Origin: UBA4636 sp963650915
GTDB taxonomy: Bacteria; Bacillota; Clostridia; Christensenellales; Borkfalkiaceae
Assembly (NCBI GenBank): GCA_963650915.1
Contig: CAVJMJ010000004.1
Span: 35,568 to 99,567 of the forward strand
Direction of reading: 5' to 3'
Length of the DNA stretch: 64,000 bases
Made by a program: the position numbers and the translations under genes. Shown piece by piece: positions 53,523 to 61,313 of the stretch; position 1 is the first letter of the stretch, and every line of letters starts with the position of its first letter. A model generated the notes under the pieces. That model saw nothing but the letters and a program-made list of their open reading frames with translations. It was not told the origin of the DNA and did not search any database.

Positions 53523-53536
53523 ATATAAAAGTCGGG

Positions 53537-53549
53537 CTATAAGCCGATT
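53537..53549 (+). repeat. Dispersed motif, GATT subtype
   Basis: CGGGCTATAAGCCGATTAACGC; the same subtype (CTATAAGCCGATTAACG) occurs inverted at 62769. Confidence 0.8.
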
Positions 53550-53594
53550 AACGCATTGTTTTATGCGTTTTTCGGTCGTTTATTTTTGCATTTT

Positions 53595-54959
53595 TCAGTC
53601 AATTTTCGTATCTAAAGACGGTTCTGTTTCCCGTTTTAAAAAACCTATCAAAAAAGGAATGCTTATTATACCCGCTATAACGTCCGAGATGCCTTGAGAG
53701 GCTTGCACGCCGAAAAGCCCGAAACAAGAAGTCAAAACGATTAAAACGGGAACGAATACAAGCCCTGATCTTAAAAGAGCGAGTAAAGACGCTATGTTTG
53801 ACTTTCTGATGCTTTGGAACAACATATTCGCCGTTGTCGACGACGGCAAAAACAGTAAGCCCAAAGAGGCAAAACGTAGTGCGGTGGAGCCGATTTCCAC
53901 GACTTCGGGCGTTTTTTGGAAAATGCTTATGACCTGAGGTGCCAATATCAACCCGACGAGGGAAAACGCCCCGACGAGCAAGGTGGAGAAAATCCAGGTA
54001 AATGTCATGCCTTGCTTTACGCGATTTATTTTACCGGCACTGTAATTAAAGGATGCAACCGGTTGTAGACCCTGCCCGATGCCGATTCCGACAGCTAAAA
54101 CGAAAGAGGTGTAGCGGTTTACTATGCTTACGGCGGCGATTGCACTGTCGCCGAAAGGCTTCGTCACGTTGTTTAAAACGCCGTTTGAAACAGATGCAAG
54201 TCCTTGCCGTATAAGGGAGGGCAATCCGCCCCTAAATATGTTCAAAAGAACTATTTTGTTAAATTTTACCGCTTTTAGCTTAATCGAGCCTTGGGCTTTT
54301 TTGATATACAAAACGAGGAGTATGGTAAAACTTACGACTTGCGAAACGGCGGTGGAAAGCCCCGCCCCGTAAATGCCGGTGTTCAACTTTACTACCAAAA
54401 TATAGTCGCCTAAAATATTCAAGATACCGCCGAAGGTTAAACCTATCATGGAGAAAAAGGCGATTCCTTCATACCGTAAATTGTTGTTTAATATAAGCGA
54501 ACAAATCATAAACGGGCAAGACAAAAGTACCCAAAACCCGTAATCTTCGGCGTGCGGAAGAATGGTTTCCGTGCTTCCCAAAAGGCGCATAAACGGCGTT
54601 AAAAATATAAGACCGAAAATCGTCAGTATAAGACCTAATAAAAACCCCGAAAAGAATGCAGTTGATACGTAAGTCGTGGCGGTATCGGTGTCTTTTTCGG
54701 CAAGGGCTTTGGCACAATAGGTTCCCGAACCGTGCCCGAGCATGAAAGCAATCGCCTGTATTATCGCCTGAAGGGTAAACAGTACCCCCGTCGCAGCCTG
54801 CGCGCTTTCGCCTATCGTTCCGACGAAATATGTATCCGCTAAATTATAAATGTTTGTTATAAGCATGGATATCGTCGTGGGCAGTCCGAGCCTTAAAATA
54901 AGCTTATAGACGGGCGTTTCCGTCATTTTTTTATAATAGTTATCAATATTTGCCATCAT
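53595..54959 (-). CDS. MATE-family multidrug/sodium antiporter
   Basis: 454 residues from ATG 54959 (MMANIDNYYKK), 12 membrane segments. MATE marks: LGLPTTISMLITNIYNLADTYFVG in helix 1-2 and PVASFNYSAGKINRV after the middle. The upstream GTG at 55082 would add 41 residues of unlike composition and is not used. Cation-coupled export of drugs or metabolites; substrate unknown. The ribosome site is weak. A palindromic sequence (ATAGTACTAT, about 55099-55108) and a hairpin lie upstream. Confidence 0.88.
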   Translation of the reverse strand: MMANIDNYYKKMTETPVYKLILRLGLPTTISMLITNIYNLADTYFVGTIGESAQAATGVLFTLQAIIQAIAFMLGHGSGTYCAKALAEKDTDTATTYVSTAFFSGFLLGLILTIFGLIFLTPFMRLLGSTETILPHAEDYGFWVLLSCPFMICSLILNNNLRYEGIAFFSMIGLTFGGILNILGDYILVVKLNTGIYGAGLSTAVSQVVSFTILLVLYIKKAQGSIKLKAVKFNKIVLLNIFRGGLPSLIRQGLASVSNGVLNNVTKPFGDSAIAAVSIVNRYTSFVLAVGIGIGQGLQPVASFNYSAGKINRVKQGMTFTWIFSTLLVGAFSLVGLILAPQVISIFQKTPEVVEIGSTALRFASLGLLFLPSSTTANMLFQSIRKSNIASLLALLRSGLVFVPVLIVLTSCFGLFGVQASQGISDVIAGIISIPFLIGFLKRETEPSLDTKID

Positions 54960-55380
54960 AAATAGTTTAATCTTAATTTCAAAAAAAGGCAACGCTTTTT
55001 TACCGCCGACGACGTAAAAGGTCGTAAAACTTACAACCAAAAAAAACGCATGCGACGAACACACGTTAAATTTCGTTGCCACGGCTGTATGTTTTTTTAA
55101 TAGATAGTACTATTTTATGTATGCAAAAACAGTTTTTTGTTACCGAGTTACAATAGGATTGAAGAGGGATATCTAAGGTCGTTTATGAAAGGACTTTGCA
55201 AAGCGTAATAATAGTAAAAGCGAAAACTTTTGAAGACACCGCCGACGTCAGAGTAAACGGCGGTGTCGTCGGTGACCGAAAACAATAAGAAATATAATAC
55301 GCAACCGAAACGACAGGAATAAAAGACGCCGACGGCGGTAATTACCCTATTAACGTCGTTTTTTAGGCGAAAGGAGTTTT
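54960..55380. other. Spacer between the two MATE genes
   Basis: Holds the palindrome ATAGTACTAT near 55104 and a GC-rich hairpin at 55235-55267. No gene in the last 300 bases. Confidence 0.7.
55235..55267. other. GC-rich hairpin between MATE genes
   Basis: Perfect 10-bp arms GACACCGCCG / CGGCGGTGTC with a 13-base loop and no strong T-run. It may be a weak terminator of the upstream MATE gene or part of the next gene's leader. Confidence 0.55.
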
Positions 55381-56727
55381 TTAACTGGCGGTTTCCGTTT
55401 GTTGACGGTCGTTCGGCAATGCCTTAGTGTATTTTTTAATTGTTAAAGCGGCGTAAATTGCAACCAAAAACTCCGTAATCGGCATGGCAAGCCAAATAGC
55501 GTCGGCACTTAAGGCGGGAAGAACCATGATAAGAATACCGCTTACTATAAGTCCGCGTGCAACCGATACGACGAACGCCGCCTTGGGTTTTATTATCGCT
55601 TGAAAATAGTAGGTCGAAAAAATATTAAAAGGCAACAGTAAAAATGACAGTGAGTATTTTCTGACAATACCCGGTGCCATTTCCAAAATTTCCGTTGTCG
55701 GTGCCATAAAAATATGAATGTAAACGTTGGGAAGAGATAGGCTAAGTACCGTCCAGAAAACGCCGAAAAACGCCGTCGTCAAAAGGGATAAGCGAAGGGT
55801 TTCCTTTATCCTTTCGCCCTTTTTTGCACCGAAGTTTTGGGAAACGATGGGTTGTGACGCCTGACCGACGCTGTATGCGCAACACTGTACGAAGGTACTG
55901 ACTTGAATGATAGGTCCGTAAATAGCCAAAGCGTTCGCACCGAGATATTTCATGATTTGACGGTTAAAAAGCACCGTCAAAATGCCCATTGCCACGTCGA
56001 TAAAGAAGGTTGAAAATCCCGTAACGGTGATTTCTTTAAGTTTGCGCATGAGTTTTTCGGGTTTGGCGAGGCGGAGGGTGTTTTTGCGACCGATAAAATG
56101 CGTAAGCATGACTAAAAAAGAAATACCCGAACCGATTGCTGTTGCAAGCCCCGCACCGTAGATGCCCTTATTGCAGGTAAATACGAAAAAATAATCGCCG
56201 AAAACATTGAAAATACCGCCCGATAATACGCCGAGCGTCGCAAGCCCGGGATTATTGTCGTTTCTTAAAAACGCCGCTAACATTTGATTGAAAAGAAAAA
56301 GCGGAAAAACGTATTTTATGGGGCGTATATATTCTTGCGACAGTGTGAGTAGGGATTCGTCCGCACCGAAGAAGGTGAGAATAGGACGCTCGAAACACAA
56401 AATCGTTATCCAAGCTAAAACGGATAACGCTATCGAACCTATAACCGCCGCCGTGAAATATTGGTTTTCGCTTCCGTCCTTTATTTCACTTCCGCGTTTC
56501 GTACCGAAAATAACGCTTCCGCCGATGCCCATAAGCAGTCCCAAACTGTATATAATATTCCACACCGGGGCGACTACCGCCAGTGCCGCCGTTCCCTTTG
56601 GACCGTGGTACTGTCCGACCATTGCAGTGTCTACGATTGAATAAACCGACGTAATCATCGCGCTTCCGAAAGCCGCAGACAGGTATTTGAAATACATCGG
56701 TTTGATTTTGCCGTTTATTAAATCCAT
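55381..56727 (-). CDS. MATE-family multidrug/sodium antiporter, attenuator-controlled
   Basis: 448 residues from ATG 56727, 12 membrane segments, similar to the neighbour gene (SAAFGSAMITSVYSIVDTAMVG; QPIVSQNFGAKKGERI). A GGAGG ribosome site lies inside the segment ATGGAGGAATTAGAAATGG, so the second ATG (MDLINGKIKP) and not the first (56742) is the start. Expression is most likely controlled by the leader peptide and terminator at 56762-56841, which implies induction by a drug or other ribosome-acting compound. Confidence 0.9.
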   Translation of the reverse strand: MDLINGKIKPMYFKYLSAAFGSAMITSVYSIVDTAMVGQYHGPKGTAALAVVAPVWNIIYSLGLLMGIGGSVIFGTKRGSEIKDGSENQYFTAAVIGSIALSVLAWITILCFERPILTFFGADESLLTLSQEYIRPIKYVFPLFLFNQMLAAFLRNDNNPGLATLGVLSGGIFNVFGDYFFVFTCNKGIYGAGLATAIGSGISFLVMLTHFIGRKNTLRLAKPEKLMRKLKEITVTGFSTFFIDVAMGILTVLFNRQIMKYLGANALAIYGPIIQVSTFVQCCAYSVGQASQPIVSQNFGAKKGERIKETLRLSLLTTAFFGVFWTVLSLSLPNVYIHIFMAPTTEILEMAPGIVRKYSLSFLLLPFNIFSTYYFQAIIKPKAAFVVSVARGLIVSGILIMVLPALSADAIWLAMPITEFLVAIYAALTIKKYTKALPNDRQQTETAS

Positions 56728-56761
56728 TTCTAATTCCTCCATTGGTTATTTTAGCCAAACT

Positions 56762-56814
56762 AACAAAAAAAGCCGAACAAGAAACAGACGTTTCAGTCTG
56801 TCTCTTGTCCGGCT
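56762..56814 (-). terminator. Transcription attenuator of the MATE gene
   Basis: Minus-strand hairpin with 19-base arms AGCCGGACAAGAGACAGAC / GTCTGTTTCTTGTTCGGCT, two mismatches, six-base loop, followed by TTTTTTTG. It lies between the promoter (56857) and the MATE start (56727). The leader peptide stop codon is in the loop. Confidence 0.92.
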
Positions 56815-56831
56815 GTCGTTTCCTTGAACAA
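56793..56831 (-). CDS. 12-residue leader peptide of the MATE attenuator
   Basis: TTG start (56829-56831) five bases after a GGAGG ribosome site (56837-56841); the peptide reads MFKETTAGQETD and stops with TGA at 56793. Its last eight codons are the 5' arm of the terminator stem. A ribosome translating or paused on this peptide would hold that arm and prevent the terminator from forming. Too short for homology; supported by position and ribosome site. Confidence 0.7.
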   Translation of the reverse strand: MFKETTAGQETD

Positions 56832-56856
56832 CTCGCCCTCCGAGCGAACAACGGGC

Positions 56857-56885
56857 ATTATATCATGCTTATATTGAAAGGTCAA
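56857..56885 (-). promoter_or_regulatory. Sigma-A promoter of the MATE leader
   Basis: Minus strand TTGACC (56880-56885), 17-base spacer, TATAAT (56857-56862), placing transcript start near 56850, just before the leader ribosome site. Confidence 0.92.
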
Positions 56886-56997
56886 GCGATTTTCAATAAA
56901 AAATCGATATTTTTTTAATTTAAACGGGTAATTTAGGCGATAACGAACGGTGGTTTTCGGGGAAGAAATGGCGTCGGAACTTTTTCTATGGCGGTGG

Positions 56998-57026
56998 TTG
57001 ACAAAGGGGATAAAACAAAGTATAAT
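56998..57026 (+). promoter_or_regulatory. Sigma-A promoter
   Basis: TTGACA at 56998-57003, 17-base spacer, TATAAT at 57021-57026, upstream of the gene at 57119. Confidence 0.93.
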
Positions 57027-57118
57027 TAAAATAGGCTGAAATCGTATGCATTTGAAAGTTAACGGCAAAAACCGCTTACGGACGAAGGCAACGAAACATT
57101 TACATAAAGGTGAAAATC

Positions 57119-57676
57119 ATGACTGAAAAGGAAAAAATTGCCTACGCAAAGACTTTTATAGACAAACTCGCAAACGGTATAAATCCGCTTAACGATGCCC
57201 CCGTTTCCGAATTCGACGTCGTAAACAACGTTAGAATATCGAGATGTTTATTTTTCGTTTCGGATATATTGCGTCGGGTAATAGACGAGGAAGACACCGT
57301 TTCTTCCAAAAAGGAGAAGAAAAAGGACTTTTACATACCTGACGAAAAACTAAATAACTTTGCCTATTCCGCCTACCCGATAAGCGTAAGCGACATTGCT
57401 AAAAGGCTAAACGAACTTATAGATCCCGACACAATGAAAAAAATTACCTATAAACCCATCGTCGAGTGGCTTATAGGCGTCGGGGTCCTCGAGGAAAGCA
57501 TCGTAAACGAAAAATCGGTTAAAACGCCGACTGAAAAAGGGCTTAACCTCGGAATTTCCGTTGAAAACAGAATAGGTTACACCGGAGAATACCGTGCCGT
57601 AGTGTATAACATGACCGCTCAGGAATTCATCGTCGATAATCTTTCAGCCATATTAAACTTTAAGGCGTCCGACTGA
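57119..57676 (+). CDS. Conserved hypothetical protein, winged-helix-like
   Basis: 185 residues. It begins MTEKEKIAYAKTFIDKLANG then INPLNDAPV and NNVRISRCLFFVSDILRRVI, and contains YPISVSDIAKRLNELID and KITYKPIVEWLIGVGVLEES, which suggests a small helical or winged-helix domain. I know of similar uncharacterised proteins in Clostridia but no function. ATG 57119 with AAAGGTG seven bases upstream is preferred to GTG 57110 inside that ribosome site. Monocistronic, with terminator at 57741. Confidence 0.78.
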   Translation: MTEKEKIAYAKTFIDKLANGINPLNDAPVSEFDVVNNVRISRCLFFVSDILRRVIDEEDTVSSKKEKKKDFYIPDEKLNNFAYSAYPISVSDIAKRLNELIDPDTMKKITYKPIVEWLIGVGVLEESIVNEKSVKTPTEKGLNLGISVENRIGYTGEYRAVVYNMTAQEFIVDNLSAILNFKASD

Positions 57677-57740
57677 AAACAAAATTCCGTTAAGGATTAT
57701 AAAAAATCAATTAATTTTATCGGAACGCTTGCAAGTAAAA

Positions 57741-57775
57741 AAAACTCGAGGTTATGTAGCCTCGAGCCTTTTTTT
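57741..57775. terminator. Bidirectional terminator
   Basis: CTCGAGG / CCTCGAG with an eight-base loop, T-run of seven on the plus strand and eight on the minus strand. Confidence 0.9.
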
Positions 57776-57858
57776 ATGCAAACGGCAAAACGGTTTTATC
57801 TCATCGAATAGTTCGGAATATAAAAAATCAAGTACATTGATTATTTTTAATAGTATTA

Positions 57859-57914
57859 TCTATACTATCGGAAATAATCTATACTATCGGAAATAATCTA
57901 TACTATCGGAAATA
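57859..57914 (+). repeat. 19-bp tandem repeat, 3 copies
   Basis: Unit TCTATACTATCGGAAATAA at 57859, 57878 and 57897. Confidence 0.93.
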
Positions 57915-57992
57915 TAGACTGTCGAGAATATAGACTGTCGAGAATATAGACTGTCGGGAATATGGACTGTCAAGAATATAGACTGTCGAAAA
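57913..57992 (+). repeat. 16-bp tandem repeat, 5 copies
   Basis: Unit TATAGACTGTCGAGAA at 57913, 57929, 57945, 57961 and 57977 with small changes; directly follows the 19-bp array. Confidence 0.93.
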
Positions 57993-58108
57993 ACTCATTT
58001 CGCAATTTTGGAAAAATTTTAATTTTGCGAAACAAGCCACCTCGCTATATCGACGATTTTTACGCCTTCGATTTGACTTTCAGGGTGTTTTGTGCGTGTT
58101 TCAACGTT

Positions 58109-58180
58109 ATTACGCCTATTATGCCAATTGTGCCGATTATGCTAATTGCACCAATTATGCCGATTATGCCAATTACGCAT
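58109..58180 (+). repeat. 9-bp tandem repeat, 8 copies, entering the mntP 3' end
   Basis: Unit ATTATGCCA / ATTATGCCG in exact 9-base register. The last unit contains the mntP stop codon (minus strand), so the repeat touches the end of the coding region. Confidence 0.92.
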
Positions 58181-58763
58181 AAAGGGAAATCATTCCCTTT
58201 ACGAAAATTTCGATACCGATGGCGATTAAAATGATACCGCCGAACAGAGTGGCTTTTTTATTGACCGCGTCACCGAATTTTTTGCCGATATAAAAACCGA
58301 CGAGGGAAAGCGTATACGTGGTTACGCCTATAATAAGAACGGCGACGAGGGCGACTATAAAATCGTACTCGGCAATGGTAAACCCTACCGACAAAGCGTC
58401 GATAGACGTTGCTACGCCTTGAACGAGTATTGCGCCGAAAGTAAGTGCGGGCTTTTCATCCGTTTCTTTGTTTTTTATCCCGTCGTAAATCATTTTTCCG
58501 CCGATATACCCGAGTAAAACGAGGGCTATCCAAGGAATAAAATGCTCGAAAATTTTAAAGTAGGTAATAATCGTATGCACGAGTACCCAACCCAAAAGGG
58601 GCATTATTGCCTGAAAAGCACCGAAAACCGCTGCCGGTACGGTTACCCTTCCGAATTTAGCCTTCGGCTCGTTCATGCCGTTTGCAACGCACACGCAAAA
58701 AGCGTCAACGCTCAAACCTACGCCCAACAAAAGACAGTTTAAAAAGAAATCGAAAGTCCACAT
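58173..58763 (-). CDS. mntP: Manganese efflux pump MntP
   Basis: 196 residues, six membrane segments in two inverted halves. GLSVDAFCVCVANGM in the first half and GVATSIDALSVGFTIAEYD in the second carry the paired Asp residues of MntP. It exports excess Mn2+. A yybP-ykoY manganese riboswitch with terminator lies upstream on the same strand (59141-59325), which supports the call. The ribosome site near the ATG is weak (GTGTGG). Confidence 0.95.
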   Translation of the reverse strand: MWTFDFFLNCLLLGVGLSVDAFCVCVANGMNEPKAKFGRVTVPAAVFGAFQAIMPLLGWVLVHTIITYFKIFEHFIPWIALVLLGYIGGKMIYDGIKNKETDEKPALTFGAILVQGVATSIDALSVGFTIAEYDFIVALVAVLIIGVTTYTLSLVGFYIGKKFGDAVNKKATLFGGIILIAIGIEIFVKGMISLYA

Positions 58764-59140
58764 AAAACCACACTTTATAACTTTTAATTATATGAAAAAG
58801 ATTGTATCGAATTTAGAAAAATATTATATAAAATTACAACGGAAAAGGTAATTTGGAATTTTGAAAAAGGTAATTTTGAATTTTTGAAGGGAAAACGTTT
58901 CGTATAATTTAACGGAAACGATTATACAAAATCTTGAAAAAACCTTTTTGACAGAGAATTTTTTTGAATCGGGATTATCTTAAAGAGAAAGTCCTCTCTA
59001 AGAAGAAATATTTTTATATTGGCATTGTCTTAAAGACGGAATTTTTTTGAATAGGAATTGTTTTAAAGAGAGAATCCTCTTGAACGGTAATCGTCTTAAA
59101 AAGGGATTTTTTAAAGAAGGATAATCTCATAAAAATTTAT
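58764..59140 (-). other. Long leader between riboswitch and mntP
   Basis: 377 bases without a gene, made of degenerate repeats of the type GAATTTTTTTGAATAGGAATTG and TCTTAAAGAGAGAATCC (about 40 bases each). Mn riboswitch leaders usually end close to the gene, so this looks like repeat expansion inside the leader. Confidence 0.65.
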
Positions 59141-59142
59141 AT

Positions 59143-59172
59143 AAAAAAGTCGGATACGTTGCTATATCCGAC
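59143..59172 (-). terminator. Riboswitch terminator (expression platform)
   Basis: Minus-strand stem GTCGGATA / TATCCGAC with an eight-base loop followed by TTTTTT. Confidence 0.9.
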
Positions 59173-59325
59173 CAAAAATTTATATTTTTTTGACGCACGT
59201 ATAGCTTAAAATATTAAGGCATACGTGAGTCTCGCATATTAAAACAAGCCAGCCTAAAAGGCAATATGTTGACTTGTTACGATAGGTTAAAACCTATACC
59301 GTTTGCTACTCCCCCACGGGATAGG
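59150..59325 (-). promoter_or_regulatory. yybP-ykoY manganese riboswitch
   Basis: On the minus strand the RNA carries GGGGGAGTAGC, the invariant L1-type motif of the family, and GTCAACATATTGCC, the second conserved motif, separated by a TATAGGTTTTAACCTAT hairpin. A closing stem and a terminator follow. In this class Mn2+ binding disrupts the terminator and turns on efflux genes; the downstream gene is mntP. Confidence 0.9.
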
Positions 59326-59328
59326 TGT

Positions 59329-59357
59329 ATTAAAACATTTTTGTAATAATTTGTCAA
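59329..59357 (-). promoter_or_regulatory. Promoter of the riboswitch-mntP transcript
   Basis: Minus strand TTGACA (59352-59357), 17-base spacer, TTTAAT (59329-59334), immediately before the riboswitch. Confidence 0.88.
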
Positions 59358-59444
59358 GTAAAAAACGAGCCTTTTAAAAAATAACGCCTGTTTTATAATT
59401 CGACCATTTGAATACAGTCACTTATATTTGTTAAAAAAGTCCGT

Positions 59445-59457
59445 CTATAAGCCCGTT
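59445..59457 (+). repeat. Dispersed motif, exact core, intergenic
   Basis: CTATAAGCCCGTTATCGGC with AAAAAAGTCC to the left and TTTTT to the right. Confidence 0.92.
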
Positions 59458-59477
59458 ATCGGCTGTTTTTGGATTAA

Positions 59478-59516
59478 AATAAGCCTGTTTGATTTTCAAA
59501 AGCAAACAGACTTATT
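59478..59516. terminator. Terminator-like hairpin
   Basis: AATAAGCCTGTTTG / CAAACAGACTTATT with one mismatch; the better T-run is on the minus strand, so it may end the M42 peptidase transcript. Confidence 0.6.
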
Positions 59517-59559
59517 ATAAATAAGATTAAATTTAATCGACTAATTTTATTTTGAAAAA

Positions 59560-59950
59560 TAACGATGTACAATTTAAAAGTCAAAAAATTGCAAACCAAA
59601 AAGCGATGAAATGCAACCTTAAAGCCATAAAATTACAAACTAAAAAGGAATAACTCAATGAAAATATCGAAAGTTAGTCAATGAAGAGGTTGAGAGTTGC
59701 TCGAATAAGTTTCCGAAAATTGCTCAATAAAAATGTCGAAAATTGCTCGGTTAAAGCACCGAAAATTGCTCAATGAAACGGTTGAGAGTTGCTCGATTAA
59801 AATGCAATGTCATAACCCAAAAGACATAACCCCAAAGGCACAAACCAAAGTCATAACCCAAAAGGTTTAGCCAAAAACATAACCTAAAAGACACAAACCC
59901 AAAAGCACAAACCAAAAGGCTTAGAGCAAAAATGCACAATCAAAAAAGGT
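59560..59950. other. Gene-free spacer of degenerate tandem repeats
   Basis: GAAAATTGCTCAATGAAA units of about 22 bases (59650-59800) then CATAACCCAAAAG units of about 14 bases (59805-59940). No gene. Confidence 0.75.
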
Positions 59951-60991
59951 TTAGCCCAAAAGGTAACAGAAAAGCAATTTAATGCTATTATACACTCCGT
60001 CGATATGGCTTCTTTCGTAGCCGTGGCTTGCGTAAACTCCGGCACCTACGAGTCCGTGTTTAACGTCGGCACCCGCGCCGAGCGTCGTTTCGACATCCGA
60101 ACCGTAATGGGGGTATACGTCGACTGCGTAATCGGCGCCCGATTTTTTGCCCGCTTCGATGAGTTTCCCTACCAGTTCGTAAGAATACGGACCGTGTGAA
60201 TCTTTTGCACATACGGAAACCTGTTTTTCGGTACAGGTTAAGCCGTCGCCGACGCAACCCATATCCACGCTTACGGCTTCCTTTACTCCGACGGGAAAAG
60301 AGCCTGCTCCGCCGTGACCGACTTCTTCGTAAACGGTTACGTGAATATAAGTTTTACGGGGAAGAGAAACTTTTTCGTCTTTGATATATTTTGCAAGACC
60401 GAGTAAAATACCTACCGAAAGTTTATCGTCTAAAAAACGGCTTTTAATATAACCGCTTTTCGTAACGCGGGTTCTCGGCTCGAAACAAACGATATCTCCG
60501 ACTTCTACGCCGAGGGCTGTCGTATCGGCTTTACTTTTTACGTCTTCGTCCAAAACGACTTCGGTGGTGTCAAATGAGCGTTTAACGTCGTTGTAATTCC
60601 CGTTTACGTGGATTGAAGGGTTTACGAGTTGAAGGGTGCCTTCGATGACTTTGCCACCTCTCGTATAAACGCGGACGTTTTCCGCCTCGCCGTTGTTTGC
60701 GTTCATTCCGCCGAGGTTTGTAAGCCTCAGTCTGCCGTTTGATTTCACTTCGGCGACCATTGCGCCCAAAGTATCGGTATGGGCTTCGAGTAAAACCCCG
60801 TTATTTGCGTCACTGCCGCCGAGGTCTATCATAACGCCTCCTTTAACGGTATAGTTTGCGTTATAACCTAAATTTTCAAAAGCGTCTTTTACCCACTTTG
60901 CGGCGTTTGAGGTAAAGCCCGTCGGACTGTCTATATTAAGTAATTCCACCGCTTTTTCGGTGGCGTATTTTGCGTATTCGTAATTTATCAC
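59951..60991 (-). CDS. M42-family metallo-aminopeptidase
   Basis: 346 residues. Metal ligands: His in LLEAHTDTLGAMV, Asp in SRFLDDKLSVG, Glu pair in VYEEVGHGG, Asp in VDMGCVGDG and His near the C-terminus (YASHGYERSH). The family forms dodecameric cytoplasmic aminopeptidases that digest short peptides. GTG start at 60991 with AGGAG seven bases upstream. It is divergent from an M18 peptidase gene, so two peptide-trimming enzymes share the intergenic region. Confidence 0.92.
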   Translation of the reverse strand: MINYEYAKYATEKAVELLNIDSPTGFTSNAAKWVKDAFENLGYNANYTVKGGVMIDLGGSDANNGVLLEAHTDTLGAMVAEVKSNGRLRLTNLGGMNANNGEAENVRVYTRGGKVIEGTLQLVNPSIHVNGNYNDVKRSFDTTEVVLDEDVKSKADTTALGVEVGDIVCFEPRTRVTKSGYIKSRFLDDKLSVGILLGLAKYIKDEKVSLPRKTYIHVTVYEEVGHGGAGSFPVGVKEAVSVDMGCVGDGLTCTEKQVSVCAKDSHGPYSYELVGKLIEAGKKSGADYAVDVYPHYGSDVETTLGAGADVKHGLVGAGVYASHGYERSHIDGVYNSIKLLFCYLLG

Positions 60992-61313
60992 GGGGGTACT
61001 CCTTTTTTGCTTCGTTTAACGAATTATATATCCATTATATATCCCCGCCGTAAAAAAGAAAAGTAAAACGCCCGCTTTTTGGAAAAACCTTTTCTTTTTA
61101 GGCAAAACTTTCTTGTTTTAGTTCAAAGTACCGTTTTCAAGAAAAAAAGCGGGTAAAAAGGTTTGCTTTTTAAAAACGAAATACCTCGAAGATTAAAAAA
61201 TGAAACAAATTTCAAATTTTATCTAAAAAATGTGTTGCCAAAGCCGAAAAGTGTGCTACAATATTCTTAAACATAAAAGGCTAACGGCAACCGCCGTTAA
61301 AATAGGTGATATT
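60992..61313. other. Divergent spacer between the M42 and M18 genes
   Basis: Contains a long-range inverted repeat CCCGCTTTTT (61071) / AAAAAGCGGG (61144) and the M18 promoter. No gene. Confidence 0.6.
61235..61262 (+). promoter_or_regulatory. Promoter of the M18 peptidase gene
   Basis: TTGCCA at 61235-61240, 16-base spacer, extended -10 TGCTACAAT ending at 61262. Confidence 0.85.

Noticed and set aside
57962..58234. Plus-strand frame encoding an IMPIMPIMP-type repeat
   Set aside because: Produced by the 9-bp and 16-bp tandem repeats and overlapping the mntP 3' end; no ribosome site or promoter.
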